From Streptomyces sp. NBC_00820 (lineage in GTDB: Bacteria > Actinomycetota > Actinomycetes > Streptomycetales > Streptomycetaceae), in assembly GCF_036347055.1 (NCBI RefSeq), contig NZ_CP108882.1, positions 372,001 to 436,000 of the forward strand: DNA of 64,000 nucleotides. Direction: 5' to 3'. Of the stretch, positions 27,504 to 36,209 are shown piece by piece (positions within the stretch are counted from its first letter, which is position 1; the number at the start of each line of letters is the position of its first letter). The notes under the pieces are model-generated. The model saw only the letters and a program-made list of their open reading frames with translations, was not told the DNA's origin and did no database searches. A program made the translations under genes and the position numbers.

Positions 27504-27642
27504 TTTACCCAGGTACAGGCCACCACTCGCGGAGCCGAGGCGGCATGACCCGAGTCATGCGACACCCCGCTCCCGTCCCCCCACAGAACAGCAACAACGC
27601 GCCGGCCCGCGAACGAGGCGTGCCGGCCCAGGAGGACCGCAA

Positions 27643-29187
27643 ATGCCCGATGTCGCCCCACACTTCCGAAGCCATGTGGAGGACATCCTCGACGCCCTGC
27701 GGGAGAACCCCGACCGCGAGGCGCTGGTGTACGGCAACCGCCGTGTCACCGCTGGAGAGTTCCGCGACCTGACGCACCGGATGGCCTGGGCCATGCAGGC
27801 CCAGGGAATCGAGCGCGGACAGACCGTCACCCTGCTCAGCGGCAACCTGCCGGAGGCGATCGCCGTACGGTACGCCGCCAACCTGATCGGCGCTCAGGTC
27901 AATCACCTCTACAGCAAACTCTCCGCCGACGTACAGGCCGCCATCGTCGAGGACGTCGAGACCCGGGCGCTCGTCGTCGATCCCCGGATGGCCGGCCGGG
28001 CCGCCGAGATCGCCGAGTCCGTGCCGGTCAAGTCGGTGCTGGCGCTCGGCCCGTGCGACATCGCCGAGGACCTGACCGCGCTCGCCGACGCCGGGTCCGG
28101 CGAGCCGTTCCCGAGCCAGGCGGAGCCGGACGACATATGCGGCATCCGCCACACCGGCGGCACCACCGGTCACCCGAAGGGCATCTGCACCACCTACCGT
28201 CAGGTGCAGGAGCTGCGCTCGGTCCGCCCGGTCAGCGGTGACGAGGCCATGGCGACCCGTCAGCTCGTCGCCACCACCATCGCCCACGCGGCCGGCCTGC
28301 TCGCCGACGCCGTGCTGGAGACCGGCGGCACGGTGGTCCTCCTCGACGACTTCGAGCCCGGAGAGGTGCTCAGGACCATCGAGCGCGAGCGCATCTCCCA
28401 CATGTGGCTGCTGCCGCCCCTGCTCTACCAGCTGCTCGACCACCCGGACATGGAGCACACCGACACCTCCGCACTGCGCCAGGTCCTCTACGGCGGCTGC
28501 CAGGCCTCCCCGGCCCGGATCGCCGACGCCGTGCGGCGCCTGGGCCCGGTGCTGATGCAGGGGTACGGCCAGAACGAGGGCGGCATCTTCAGCATCCTGT
28601 CCACCGACGACCACGACCCGGACAACCCCGCGCGGCTGCGCACCGCCGGACGGATCCTGCCGGGCGTCGAGGTGGAGATCCGCGACGAGGACGGCAACGT
28701 CCTCCCCGACGGCGAGCACGGCGAGATCTGCGTCCGCTCCGCCATGGTCATGCAGGGCTACTGGAAGCAGCCGCAGCTCACCGCGGAGGTTCTCCGGGAC
28801 GGCTGGCTGCACACGGGGGACGTCGGTTTCCGCGACGGCGAGGGCTACCTGACCGTGGTGGACCGCCTCAAGGACATGATCGTCGTGGTCGGCGGCCACG
28901 TGTACACCACGGAGCTGGAGGACCTGCTCAACAGCCACCCGGACGTCCGGCAGAGCGCTGTCTTCGGCGTGCGCGACGAGGACCGCATGGAGCAGGTGCA
29001 CGCCGCCGTGCTGCTCGCCCCCGGCGCCACCACCAGCGCCGACGAGCTGCGCGCGATGGTGCGCGCGGAGCGCGGCGCGATGTACGAGCCGGCCCGCATC
29101 ACCTTCCCCGCCGAGCTGCCCCTCACCGACGTGGGCAAGCCCGACAAGAAGGAGCTGCGCCGCCGCGCCACGGCCCACGCGGCCTGA
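27643..29187 (+). CDS. AMP-binding acyl-CoA synthetase / adenylating ligase
   Basis: 514-residue ANL-superfamily enzyme that adenylates a carboxylic acid and normally transfers it to CoA. The P-loop-like core RHTGGTTGHPKGI, the A5 motif QGYGQNEGG, A7 WLHTGDVGF, A8 VVDRLKDMIVVVGGHVYTTE and the C-terminal lysine in LTDVGKPDKKELRR are all present. It is therefore complete and probably active. The ATG at 27643 has AGGAGG ahead; a longer frame upstream looks non-coding. The acid-binding residues do not tell me whether the substrate is aliphatic or aromatic. No thiolation partner or other biosynthetic gene is adjacent. A 15-bp terminator hairpin follows. Confidence 0.88.
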   Translation: MPDVAPHFRSHVEDILDALRENPDREALVYGNRRVTAGEFRDLTHRMAWAMQAQGIERGQTVTLLSGNLPEAIAVRYAANLIGAQVNHLYSKLSADVQAAIVEDVETRALVVDPRMAGRAAEIAESVPVKSVLALGPCDIAEDLTALADAGSGEPFPSQAEPDDICGIRHTGGTTGHPKGICTTYRQVQELRSVRPVSGDEAMATRQLVATTIAHAAGLLADAVLETGGTVVLLDDFEPGEVLRTIERERISHMWLLPPLLYQLLDHPDMEHTDTSALRQVLYGGCQASPARIADAVRRLGPVLMQGYGQNEGGIFSILSTDDHDPDNPARLRTAGRILPGVEVEIRDEDGNVLPDGEHGEICVRSAMVMQGYWKQPQLTAEVLRDGWLHTGDVGFRDGEGYLTVVDRLKDMIVVVGGHVYTTELEDLLNSHPDVRQSAVFGVRDEDRMEQVHAAVLLAPGATTSADELRAMVRAERGAMYEPARITFPAELPLTDVGKPDKKELRRRATAHAA

Positions 29188-29206
29188 CCCGCGCCGTCCG
29201 CCCATT

Positions 29207-29243
29207 CGTCCGTCCCGGATCCGCACGTGATCCGGGACGGACG
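29207..29243 (+). terminator. hairpin terminator
   Basis: Perfect 15-bp stem (29207-29221 with 29229-29243) and a 7-base loop, 20 bases after the acyl-CoA synthetase stop codon. Confidence 0.85.
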
Positions 29244-29354
29244 GACGAGGGGTGCCAGCGCGGAACATGCCGCCCAGTGGAGCAATCCCCGGTGTGCCGG
29301 GAGCGCGGGGACCAGGCTGGTGCTCTTGTCGAGGTCATGTGACAGGAGTCCCGT

Positions 29355-29594
29355 GTGCCCAGCCCGTCCAGGCCGAACCCTCAGGCATGCCGTCCGCCGG
29401 CGCTCGCAGCCCGCGGCGCGGTCGCGTCCGGTACGACGGCTTGCGGCGCGCCCGTGCGGACAGCCGGCGCGCCGGTGCGGACGGCTCCCGCGTCCGTGCG
29501 GACCGCTCTCGCGTTCGCGACAGCAACTCTCGCCTCCCTGGCGACAGTTCACGTGCCCGCCGGGACGGCTCCCGCGTCCGCGGGCGGCGCGTGA
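29355..29594 (+). CDS. 79-residue repeat-containing ORF coupled to the PP2C gene
   Basis: GTG start with AGGAG seven bases upstream. The stop codon overlaps the GTG of the next gene by four bases (GTGA). The middle of the product is a seven-residue repeat (APVRTAG, APVRTAP, ASVRTAL and diverged units), rich in Ala, Thr and Val. It may be a real small protein or a leader ORF that couples translation of the phosphatase. An alternative is that the phosphatase itself begins upstream in another frame, where the same DNA encodes RVRADRS-like units. Function unknown. Confidence 0.4.
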   Translation: MPSPSRPNPQACRPPALAARGAVASGTTACGAPVRTAGAPVRTAPASVRTALAFATATLASLATVHVPAGTAPASAGGA

Positions 29595-30808
29595 AACGCG
29601 AGCGTGACGGCGTCGGCCCGGAGGGCGATCTGGCGGTACGGACCCATCTGCCGACGCCTCCGGCGTGGATGCGCTGGCTCCCGCTCCTGTACGTGGTGGC
29701 CGTACTGCTGCTCGAACCCGTCACGCCGGTCGACTGGCCGGTGAGCTTCGTACTCATCGCGCTGCCACTGGTGACCGCGTTCGCGCACGGTCCCACCGCC
29801 GTCGCCTGTGCCACGGTGGGGGCCATCGTGCTGGAGGGCTTGCTCGCGGGCACTCCGTGCTGTGCGGGCCGCCCGGTCGGCTATCTCTGGGACCGCCACT
29901 ACGTGGCCGCCTACGTGTGCACCGCCCTCGTGGGCGCGCTCGGTATGGCGGTCGCCGCCCACCGGACACGCCGCGAGCGCACTCTCGCCGATGTCCGTTT
30001 CGTGGCCGAGGTCGCCCAGCGGGTACTGCTCAAGCCCGTACCGCACCGGCTCGGCGGTCTTGCCCTGGACAGTCTGTATCTCGCCGCCGCCGCGGAGGCA
30101 CGTATCGGCGGCGACCTCTACGAGGCCGTCCTCACCCGGTGCGGGGTTCGGCTGGTCATCGGCGACGTGCGCGGCAAGGGGCTGCTCGCGGTCGAGACCG
30201 CCGGTGCCATGCTCGCCGCGTTCCGTGAGGCGGCGCACGACGAACCGGGGCTTCCCGGGCTGGCGGACCGCGTGGAGCGGAGCATGAGCCGCCGGGCGGC
30301 GCAGCTCGGCGGGAGCGAGACCGGCGAACGGTTCGTCACCGCCGTCTTCGTCGAGGTGCCTCTCGGTGAACACGTCGTACGCGTCGTCAATTGCGGTCAT
30401 CCGCCGCCGCTGCGCATCCGCCCCGGCGATGTGCGCGAACTGGACCGGGGACGGTCGGGGCCGCCGCTGAACCTCGGCATGCTGGTCCCGGACCCGTTCC
30501 GGGTCGACACCTATTCCTTCCGGCCCGGCGACGAGTTGCTGCTGTTCACGGACGGCGTCACGGAGACGCGGAACGCGGACGGGCGGTTCTATCCCCTGGC
30601 CGAGCGACTCGCGTCCTGGGGTCCCCTCGACCCCGAGAAGCTCCTGGACCGGCTTCACCGCGACCTGCTGGTATACAGCGGCGACCAGCTCCAGGACGAC
30701 ACCGCCGCGCTCGCCGCCCACCGCCTCCCCGACGAGCCCACCGCGTCCGCCGAGCCCGCCGCGTCCACCGGACCGACGACACCAGCGGGACCGACCGAGC
30801 AGCAGTGA
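29591..30808 (+). CDS. membrane-anchored PP2C/RsbU-type serine/threonine phosphatase
   Basis: 405-residue protein. About four N-terminal membrane helices (WLPLLYVVAVLLLEP, VSFVLIALPLVTAF, ATVGAIVLEGLLAG, YVCTALVGALGMAV) lead into a SpoIIE-type phosphatase domain with metal ligands in EARIGGDLYEAV and VIGDVRGKGLLA. FVTAVFVEV, NCGHPPPLRI, LLLFTDGVTETR and the closing QDDTAALAAHR follow. Such proteins dephosphorylate anti-anti-sigma factors and so release sigma factors. The membrane part suggests it senses an envelope signal. It lacks the HATPase tail seen in two other phosphatases of this window. The C terminus is a low-complexity Thr/Pro/Ala tail. Its start overlaps the upstream small ORF. Confidence 0.88.
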   Translation: MKRERDGVGPEGDLAVRTHLPTPPAWMRWLPLLYVVAVLLLEPVTPVDWPVSFVLIALPLVTAFAHGPTAVACATVGAIVLEGLLAGTPCCAGRPVGYLWDRHYVAAYVCTALVGALGMAVAAHRTRRERTLADVRFVAEVAQRVLLKPVPHRLGGLALDSLYLAAAAEARIGGDLYEAVLTRCGVRLVIGDVRGKGLLAVETAGAMLAAFREAAHDEPGLPGLADRVERSMSRRAAQLGGSETGERFVTAVFVEVPLGEHVVRVVNCGHPPPLRIRPGDVRELDRGRSGPPLNLGMLVPDPFRVDTYSFRPGDELLLFTDGVTETRNADGRFYPLAERLASWGPLDPEKLLDRLHRDLLVYSGDQLQDDTAALAAHRLPDEPTASAEPAASTGPTTPAGPTEQQ

Positions 30809-30917
30809 TCCGGCGCCGCCCGGGCCGTCGAGGGGCACCGGATCGCCGTACAGGTCTTCCGCGAGGCGGCCGCGGCGAGGAACACGTGAAGCGGCTCCGT
30901 CCGGCTGACATACGACC

Positions 30918-30962
30918 ACGCGGCCGGGCGGCGGATCAGCGGATCCTCGTGCCCGGCCGCGT
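30918..30962. terminator. bidirectional hairpin between PP2C and aldo/keto reductase remnant
   Basis: 12-bp perfect stem (30918-30929 with 30951-30962) and a 21-base loop in the gap of convergent genes. Confidence 0.6.
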
Positions 30963-30971
30963 CGTCGTGCG

Positions 30972-31358
30972 TCAGCCCTGCGGTACGGGCGCCGCGCGGG
31001 AGATGATCCCCTCCTCCCGCAGCGCACTCCAGAAGGCCTGGGGCACCGGCCGGCCGAGGGCGCCGAGGTCCTCGGCCATGCGGCCGGGCCGGCTGGCGCC
31101 CGGGACGACCGCGGCGACGGCCGGGTGAGCCAGTACGAACTGCAGCGCGGCGGACTTGACCGCGATGCCGTGTTCCTGCGCGAGCGCCTTGATGCGGGCC
31201 ACCTTCTCGACGACGGCCGCGGGCGCCTCGCCGTACTCGAAGTGGCTGCCGCCGACGAGGATGCCGGAGCTGTACGGGCCTCCGACGACGAGGTCCACGC
31301 CCTGCTCGGCAGCGGCGGGCAGCAGCCGCTGGAGGGCTCGCTCGTGGTCCAGCAGCGT
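30972..31358 (-). pseudogene. aldo/keto reductase 3' fragment, L-fucose dehydrogenase-like
   Basis: Only the C-terminal third of an aldo/keto reductase remains: TLLDHERALQRLLPAAAEQG, VDLVVGGPYSSGILVGG, AALQFVLAHPAVAAVVPGAS. The pattern is that of D-threo-aldose 1-dehydrogenases, which include L-fucose dehydrogenase. The frame begins exactly at the right end of the IS605-type element, so the N terminus with the catalytic Tyr/Lys/His was lost through the IS. L-fucose dehydrogenase would catalyse the first step of the pathway that uses the fuconate dehydratase at 16.8-18.1 kb. Confidence 0.75.
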
Positions 31359-31480
31359 TTGACTTGCTCCTCGGGCTGAAGCCCGAGGATTCTGGCCTTC
31401 TCGTCCGATGCCGTGCCGCTACGCGGCACGAGGTTCGGGGGAGAATCCGTGGCTTCCTGCTTCGTCGCGCTGCGCCAGGA
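31359..31480 (-). ncRNA. putative omega RNA region and IS right-end hairpin
   Basis: TnpB guide RNAs derive from the 3' end of tnpB through the right end of the element. Here CCTCGGGC-TGAA-GCCCGAGG (31369-31388) forms a perfect 8-bp hairpin just inside the end. The exact RNA limits cannot be read from sequence; the guide would come from the reductase-fragment flank beyond 31359. Confidence 0.4.
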
Positions 31481-32642
31481 CGAGTCCTGGTCTTATCTGC
31501 GCTCCACAGGCTGCAACCGCCAGTCCGGCGGCCGTCTTGACGTTCTTCGCGGCGTTGTGGTCCCGGTCATGGACCGCACCGCAGGCGGCACAGGTCCAGG
31601 TCCGGATGCGCAAGGGCTTGGGGCCGTCCTTGGCCCCGCACTGTGAGCAGACCTGGCTGGTCGGCTCGAACCGGCCGATCTTCACCAGGGTCCGCCCGTA
31701 CCTGACCGCTTTGTACTCCAGCATGTGTACGAACTGCGACCAGCCCGCGTCATGCACACTCTTCGCCAGTCTGGTGCGTGCGAGTCCTTTGACCGCCAGG
31801 TCTTCCACGCCGATCGCTTGGTTGTCGCGGATCAGCTGTGTGGAGAGCCGGTGGTGGAACTCACGGCGGGCGTCGGACACTTGTGCGTGGGCGCGAGCGA
31901 CCTTGAGTCGGGCCTTCTCGCGGTTCTTCGATCCCTTCTGTTTACGGGACAGCTCGCGTTGGGTCTTCTTGAGTTTCTTCTCCGCGCGCCGCAGGAACCG
32001 CGGGGAGTCAATCTTCGTGCCGTCGGAAAGGACGGCGAAGTGCGTCAGCCCGAGGTCGATGCCGACTGTCTGGTCACTGTCGGGCATCCGGACGGCGTCG
32101 GCGGCCGGGTCGGTGTCGATGACGAACGAGGCGAAGTAGCGCCCGGCCGCATCCTTGATCACGGCGACCGACGTCGGGGTGGCGGGCAGGGCGCGGGACC
32201 ACTTCACTTTCACCGCGCCGACCTTCGGCAGGTTCAGCCGCCCACTGTCAGTGACCGACCAGCGGGCATTGGCCGTGAACCGGATCGACTGCCGCTTGTC
32301 CTTGCGGGACTTGAACCTCGGTGCACCCGTTCTCGGTCCCTTGCGGATGCCCTTGAGGGAGGTGAAAAAGTTGCGGTAGGCGGCCTCCACGTCGCGCAGG
32401 GCCTGCTGGAGCACAACCGAGGACACCTCCCCCAGCCAGGAGCGCTCCGCAGTCTGTTTGGCCTGGGTGATCAGCTTTTTGGACAGCTCACCGGCCGTCG
32501 GGAACACTGCGCCCGTCCTCCGGGCTTCCTCGCGGGCGCGCACCGCGTCGTTGAACACGACGCGGGCGCACCCGAACGCCTGGGCCAGCGCGGCGCGCTG
32601 GGCGGTGTCCGGGTACAGGCGGAAGCTGTACCGAAGCTGCAT
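31419..32642 (-). CDS. tnpB: IS605-type TnpB RNA-guided nuclease
   Basis: 407-residue TnpB, the transposon ancestor of Cas12. The N-terminal OrfB_IS605 domain (MQLRYSFRLYPDTAQRAALA) leads into a complete RuvC site: first Asp in VGIDLGLTHFAVL, Glu in AIGVEDLAVKGL, last Asp in AVHDRDHNAAKNV. A four-cysteine zinc finger (VCSQC...CAAC) sits between the last two motifs. All catalytic residues are present, so it could be active with its guide RNA and favour retention of the element. The ATG at 32642 starts the family N terminus exactly; the ribosome site is weak. tnpA starts 25 bases away on the other strand. Confidence 0.92.
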   Translation of the reverse strand: MQLRYSFRLYPDTAQRAALAQAFGCARVVFNDAVRAREEARRTGAVFPTAGELSKKLITQAKQTAERSWLGEVSSVVLQQALRDVEAAYRNFFTSLKGIRKGPRTGAPRFKSRKDKRQSIRFTANARWSVTDSGRLNLPKVGAVKVKWSRALPATPTSVAVIKDAAGRYFASFVIDTDPAADAVRMPDSDQTVGIDLGLTHFAVLSDGTKIDSPRFLRRAEKKLKKTQRELSRKQKGSKNREKARLKVARAHAQVSDARREFHHRLSTQLIRDNQAIGVEDLAVKGLARTRLAKSVHDAGWSQFVHMLEYKAVRYGRTLVKIGRFEPTSQVCSQCGAKDGPKPLRIRTWTCAACGAVHDRDHNAAKNVKTAAGLAVAACGAQIRPGLVLAQRDEAGSHGFSPEPRAA

Positions 32643-32667
32643 GACGGCCACGATACATACTTGGGTT

Positions 32668-33084
32668 ATGGGCGAAATGCAGAAGATCAGGACTGGCCGG
32701 CACTGTGTTTTCGTGATGCATGTGCACTTGGTCTTCGTGACCAAGTTCCGGCACAAGGTGTTCACGGATGTTCATCTGACACGCATGGAGGAGATCATGC
32801 GGTCGGTGTGCGAGGACTTCGAGTGCGAACTGGTGGAGTTCAACGGCGAGGACAATCACGTCCACCTCCTGGTGAACTTTCCGCCCAAGGTCGCCGTCAC
32901 GAAGCTGGTCAACTCCCTCAAGGGTGTCTCCTCCCGCCGTCTGCGCCAGGAGTTCCCCGACCTGGTGCGCCACTACTGGCGGGCCAACAAGCTCTGGTCC
33001 GGGTCCTACTTCGCCGGAACTGTCGGCGGCGCCCCGCTCTCCGTGGTCAAGCAGTACATCGAGCAACAGAACCGGCCCGTGTGA
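32668..33084 (+). CDS. tnpA: IS200/IS605 Y1 transposase TnpA
   Basis: 138-residue HUH single-strand transposase. The metal-binding histidine pair is in DNHVHLLVNFPP and the catalytic tyrosine in VVKQYIEQQ. HVHLVFVTKFRHKVF near the N terminus is the usual first strand. Length matches the family (about 130-150). It cuts and joins the element's ends as dimers on single-stranded DNA, recognising the subterminal hairpins. Several in-frame starts lie near 32668; I chose the ATG closest to the family N terminus. It is divergent from tnpB, the IS605 arrangement. Confidence 0.92.
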   Translation: MGEMQKIRTGRHCVFVMHVHLVFVTKFRHKVFTDVHLTRMEEIMRSVCEDFECELVEFNGEDNHVHLLVNFPPKVAVTKLVNSLKGVSSRRLRQEFPDLVRHYWRANKLWSGSYFAGTVGGAPLSVVKQYIEQQNRPV

Positions 33085-33200
33085 GCATCACCCGGCTCCG
33101 CCGGGACCAGCCATCGCGGTGCTCCGCACCACGGGTGGTGAACACGCGATGTCCGGCTCCGCCCGCCAGGAATCCGCAACACTCCGCGTCGCCACGACAA

Positions 33201-33250
33201 GATTCACTTCACCACCGGACTGAAGCCCTATGCACTGCGAATGAATCCCG
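33201..33250. repeat. IS605-type left-end inverted repeats
   Basis: GATTCA (33201) pairs with TGAATC (33242), extended by TTC/GAA with one bulge, and an inner TTCA/TGAA pair surrounds CCACCGGAC. Position at the element boundary fits the left-end transposase hairpin. Confidence 0.45.
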
Positions 33251-34171
33251 GTAGCCCTCGAGGATCACGACGCGGAACCTGGCCTCGAAGGCCCGGATCA
33301 CCTCTCCCGGCATGGCCGCGCCGCCGGACACGCCGACGCGCAGCGAGGACAGGTCCCGCTGCCGGTCCGCGGCCTTGAGGAGCGCGACGTACATCGTGGG
33401 CACGCCGGGGAAGACGGTCGCGCGGTGCTTTTCGACGGCGTCGATGACGGCGTCCGGATCGAAGCGGGGCACCAGCACCAGCGTGGTACCGAAGCGCACG
33501 GCGGTGTTGAGGACGCTGGACAGCCCGAAGACGTGGAACAGCGGCAGGACCGCGACGGCGATGTCGTCGTCCGTGAAGCCGAGCAGCTCCCCGGACACGG
33601 CGCAGTTCATGTAGAGCTGGAAGTGCGTCAGCTCGGCGCCCTTCGGCTTGCCCGTGGTACCGCTGGTGTAGAGCAGTACGGCGGTGTCGTCGGCGCAGGT
33701 CGGGACGATGTCGGGGACCTCGACCGGAGCCAGCAGTTCCTCGAACGCCGCGGTGCCCTCGGGCCGCTGCCCGCCGCCGAGGCCGACGACGTACGTCGCG
33801 ACGCCCGGCACCGCGCTCGCGCCCCGGTGCGCCTCCTCGGCGGACGGCTCGCCGGTGATCAGGACATGGGCGTCGCTGTTCTCCAGGTGGTAGGCCACCT
33901 CGGGCGCCCGCAGGAGCGGGTTCAGCGGAACCATGACCAGGCCGGCCCGCATGGCGCCGAAGTAGGCGAACAGGAACTGCGGGACGTTGGGCAACTGGAC
34001 GGCGACCTTGGCGCCGCGTTCGAGGCCGAGCGCGAGCAGGTTGCCGGCCACCAGACCCGACATCCGCTCGACCTGGGCATAGGTCAGGACGGTGTCGTCG
34101 ATGATGACGCAGGGCTTGTCCGGGTCGGCCAGCGCCGACTCGTGAAGCATCGTGGCGAGGTTGAGACTCAC
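33251..34171 (-). pseudogene. long-chain acyl-CoA ligase truncated by the IS element
   Basis: About 307 authentic codons of a fatty-acyl/aromatic acid CoA ligase: VIIDDTVLTYAQVERMSG, VQLPNVPQFLFAYFGAM, the P-loop LLYTSGTTGKPKGAE, and SLRVGVSGGAAMP. It breaks after VVILEGY, where family members continue into GxTE, and then reads through IS sequence to a stop at 33209. The adenylate-forming core motifs after A5 and the mobile C-terminal domain are gone, so it cannot be active. The GTG start has CAGGAG six bases upstream. It is the last gene of the IclR-SDR-MFS island in transcription order. Confidence 0.85.
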
Positions 34172-34370
34172 ATCGGCTCCTGGGGACCGTGGCGCGGGCC
34201 CCTATGGATACCGCCCGGTCGGTACGCGGTCAAGGGGTCGCACGCGGCGTCCGGAGCTGCGGTGCGTGGCTCCCAGCGGGTCCTGCGTGGCTGGTCGCAG
34301 GGGCGGACGAAGGCGGCAGCCCGCAGGGGCGGGCGCGGCGGCCCGGTGCGGCACCGGGGCCGCGGCGGGC

Positions 34371-34408
34371 GGGGCCTCAGCCCTCCGGCGGGGCCTCAGC
34401 CCTCCGGC
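34371..34408. repeat. 19-base tandem duplication at the end of the IclR gene
   Basis: GGGGCCTCAGCCCTCCGGC is repeated head to tail; the second copy contains the IclR stop codon, so a length change would alter the C terminus. Confidence 0.75.
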
Positions 34409-35196
34409 GGGTCCTCCGCCGCCCGGGGTGTCCCGGCGGTACGGGGTTCGTCCTCGGGGCGCCAGCCCAGTTCGCGGGAGATGGCGGTCGTCGTCTCCAG
34501 CAGGGCCGGCAGGTGGGCGCGCAGGTCGGACAGGCCGGACCGCGACTTGATGGCGGTGATCGAGATGCCGCCCACGGCGGTGCCCGAGTGGTCCCACACG
34601 GGCGCGGCGACGCAGTTGGAGATGGCCTCGTACTCGCCGTCGTCGTACGCCCATCCCCGCGCGCGTACCTCCGCGAGCCGTTCCTCGAAGGCGGCGCGTG
34701 AGGTGAGTGTGGTGTCGGTGAAGCGCTCGAAGCCGACTTCCGCGAGGAACTTCTCGCGTTCCTCGGGCGGCAGATGGGCGAGGAGCGCCTTGCTCACCCC
34801 GGCGGTGTGGATCGTGACGTAGCCGCCGATGCGGGTGTTGAGGCGGATCGAGTCCGGCGGTTCGATCTTGTCCACGTAGACGACGCGTGAGCCCTGCGCG
34901 ACCGCGAACTGCACGGTCTGGCCGACCCGTTCGCTCAGCTCGACGATGTACGGGTGGACGACCGTGCGCAGGTCGAACTGGTCCAGGGCGGCGCCGGCGA
35001 GGGCCGCGAGGCGGAAGCCGACGCCGTAGCGCCCGCGTTCGTCGCGGCGGATGAGACCGCCGGCGATGAGCGTCTGCACGATCCGCAGTGCCGTGGTGCG
35101 GTGCACGCCCCACAGCGCCGCGATCTCGCGCAGCTCGCGGGGCCGGCGACTGCAGAACTCCAGCACGTCGATCGCTCTGCCGACGGTTTGCGACAC
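34396..35196 (-). CDS. IclR-family transcriptional regulator
   Basis: 266-residue regulator. The N-terminal winged helix is visible (VGRAIDVLEFCSRRPRELRE, ALWGVHRTTALRIVQTLI, GRYGVGFRL). It is followed by the GAF-like effector domain with LIRRDERG, RVVYVDKIEPPDSIR, the conserved GVSKALLAHLPPEE segment and AISNCVAAPVWDHSGTAVGG. IclR proteins typically control neighbouring catabolic genes and bind small organic acids. Here the neighbours in the same orientation are a transporter, an SDR and a ligase, and a 17-base palindrome lies upstream of the transporter gene. GTG start with AGGGAG ahead. Confidence 0.9.
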   Translation of the reverse strand: MSQTVGRAIDVLEFCSRRPRELREIAALWGVHRTTALRIVQTLIAGGLIRRDERGRYGVGFRLAALAGAALDQFDLRTVVHPYIVELSERVGQTVQFAVAQGSRVVYVDKIEPPDSIRLNTRIGGYVTIHTAGVSKALLAHLPPEEREKFLAEVGFERFTDTTLTSRAAFEERLAEVRARGWAYDDGEYEAISNCVAAPVWDHSGTAVGGISITAIKSRSGLSDLRAHLPALLETTTAISRELGWRPEDEPRTAGTPRAAEDPPEG

Positions 35197-35355
35197 CGTG
35201 TCTCCCTGTGCGTTCCTCGCGTCGTACGAGCGGACTGCGCGTCCCGAGTCTACTGCCGACGACCCGGGCCGCCGAGGGCTGCCGCGGCGGACGGGGCGGC
35301 GGGCGGGGCCCGGGTTGGCCGGGGCTTCGGAGTGGCTCGGGGTGCCGGTGGGCGG

Positions 35356-36117
35356 TCAGCCGAAGTACTGGCCGCCGTTGACGTCGACGACCGTGCCGGT
35401 GACGAAGTCGCTGTGCGCGGAGGCCAGCCAGAGGGCGGGGCCGGCCACGTCCTCGGGGCGCCCGGCGCGGCCGGCCGGGATGGTGGTGAGCGTGGCCTCC
35501 TTGGACGCCTGCGTGGTGAACGTGTCGTGGAAGGGCGTCGCCTCGATGAAGCCGGGGGCGAGGGCGTTCACGGTGATGCCGCGCGGGGCGAGCTCCTTGG
35601 CCAGGCCGCGGGTGAAGCCGAACACGGCGGCCTTGGCGGTGGCGTAGGCGAGCGCGCCGGGGTGGCCTCCGTTGCGTCCGGCGAGCGAGGCGATGTTGAT
35701 GACGCGGGCGGCCTCGCCGGTCATCAGCGGCAGTGCGCGCTGGGTGAACAGGAACATGCTGTCCAGGTTGACGGCCAGGACGCGGTGCCACAGCTTCAGG
35801 TCGAGGTCCTCGATCCCGGCCCGCTGGACCAGGCCGCCGACGTTGTTCACCAGGATGTCGAGCCGCCCCAGCTCCCGGCCGACCGTGTCCATGGCGTCGG
35901 ACACCTCGCTCTCGTCGGTGGCGTCGACGGCGAGGGCGAGCGGGGTCTCGCCGGACAGGTCGGCGAGTTCGCCGAGGAAGGACGGGTCGGGCTCGTGGGT
36001 GCGGTAGGTGACGGCGACCCGGGCGCCGGCCCGGGCGAACTCCCGGGCGATGTCCCGCCCGATACCGATACCGCCGCCGGTGACGAGGGCCGTCCGGTGC
36101 TCGAGGAGCCGTGTCAT
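35356..36117 (-). CDS. SDR-family oxidoreductase
   Basis: 253-residue classical short-chain dehydrogenase. Cofactor-binding TGGGIGIG at residues 14-21, NNVGG, catalytic Ser in NIASLAG and the YATAK active-site Tyr/Lys are all present, together with the PGFIEATPFHD and GTVVDVNGGQYFG C-terminal signature. The closest functional type by motif is the 3-oxoacyl-ACP reductase/sugar-acid dehydrogenase group. A 2-keto-3-deoxy-L-fuconate (or other sugar acid) dehydrogenase is plausible given the ACS transporter before it, but this is inference. AAGGAG eight bases before the ATG. The transporter gene ends 194 bases upstream. Confidence 0.85.
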   Translation of the reverse strand: MTRLLEHRTALVTGGGIGIGRDIAREFARAGARVAVTYRTHEPDPSFLGELADLSGETPLALAVDATDESEVSDAMDTVGRELGRLDILVNNVGGLVQRAGIEDLDLKLWHRVLAVNLDSMFLFTQRALPLMTGEAARVINIASLAGRNGGHPGALAYATAKAAVFGFTRGLAKELAPRGITVNALAPGFIEATPFHDTFTTQASKEATLTTIPAGRAGRPEDVAGPALWLASAHSDFVTGTVVDVNGGQYFG

Positions 36118-36209
36118 GGTTTTTTCTCCTTGCTGTGTCGCCGCACTGTCCGGTCGTCGGTCCGCCGGGTGCGTGCGGGAGTGGGGATGGGGAGGCGGGG
36201 CGCCCTGGC

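Larger units (their letters stand above)
31359..33250 (-). mobile_element. IS605-type insertion sequence (IS200/IS605 family)
   Basis: 1,892-base element with divergent tnpA and tnpB. On the tnpB strand it ends in a subterminal hairpin followed by TCAA, the cleavage tetranucleotide known for the right end of IS608. Its other end abuts CTAC in the interrupted acyl-CoA ligase gene. Members transpose as single strands through Y1 HUH transposase and make no target duplication. The flanks are halves of two different genes, so the present state probably arose by recombination between two copies with deletion of the DNA between. Confidence 0.85.

Noticed and set aside
27481..27510. Iron-box (DtxR/IdeR) site before the acyl-CoA synthetase
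   Set aside because: Only about 12 of 19 consensus positions match and no siderophore gene is nearby; kept only as a weak palindrome.
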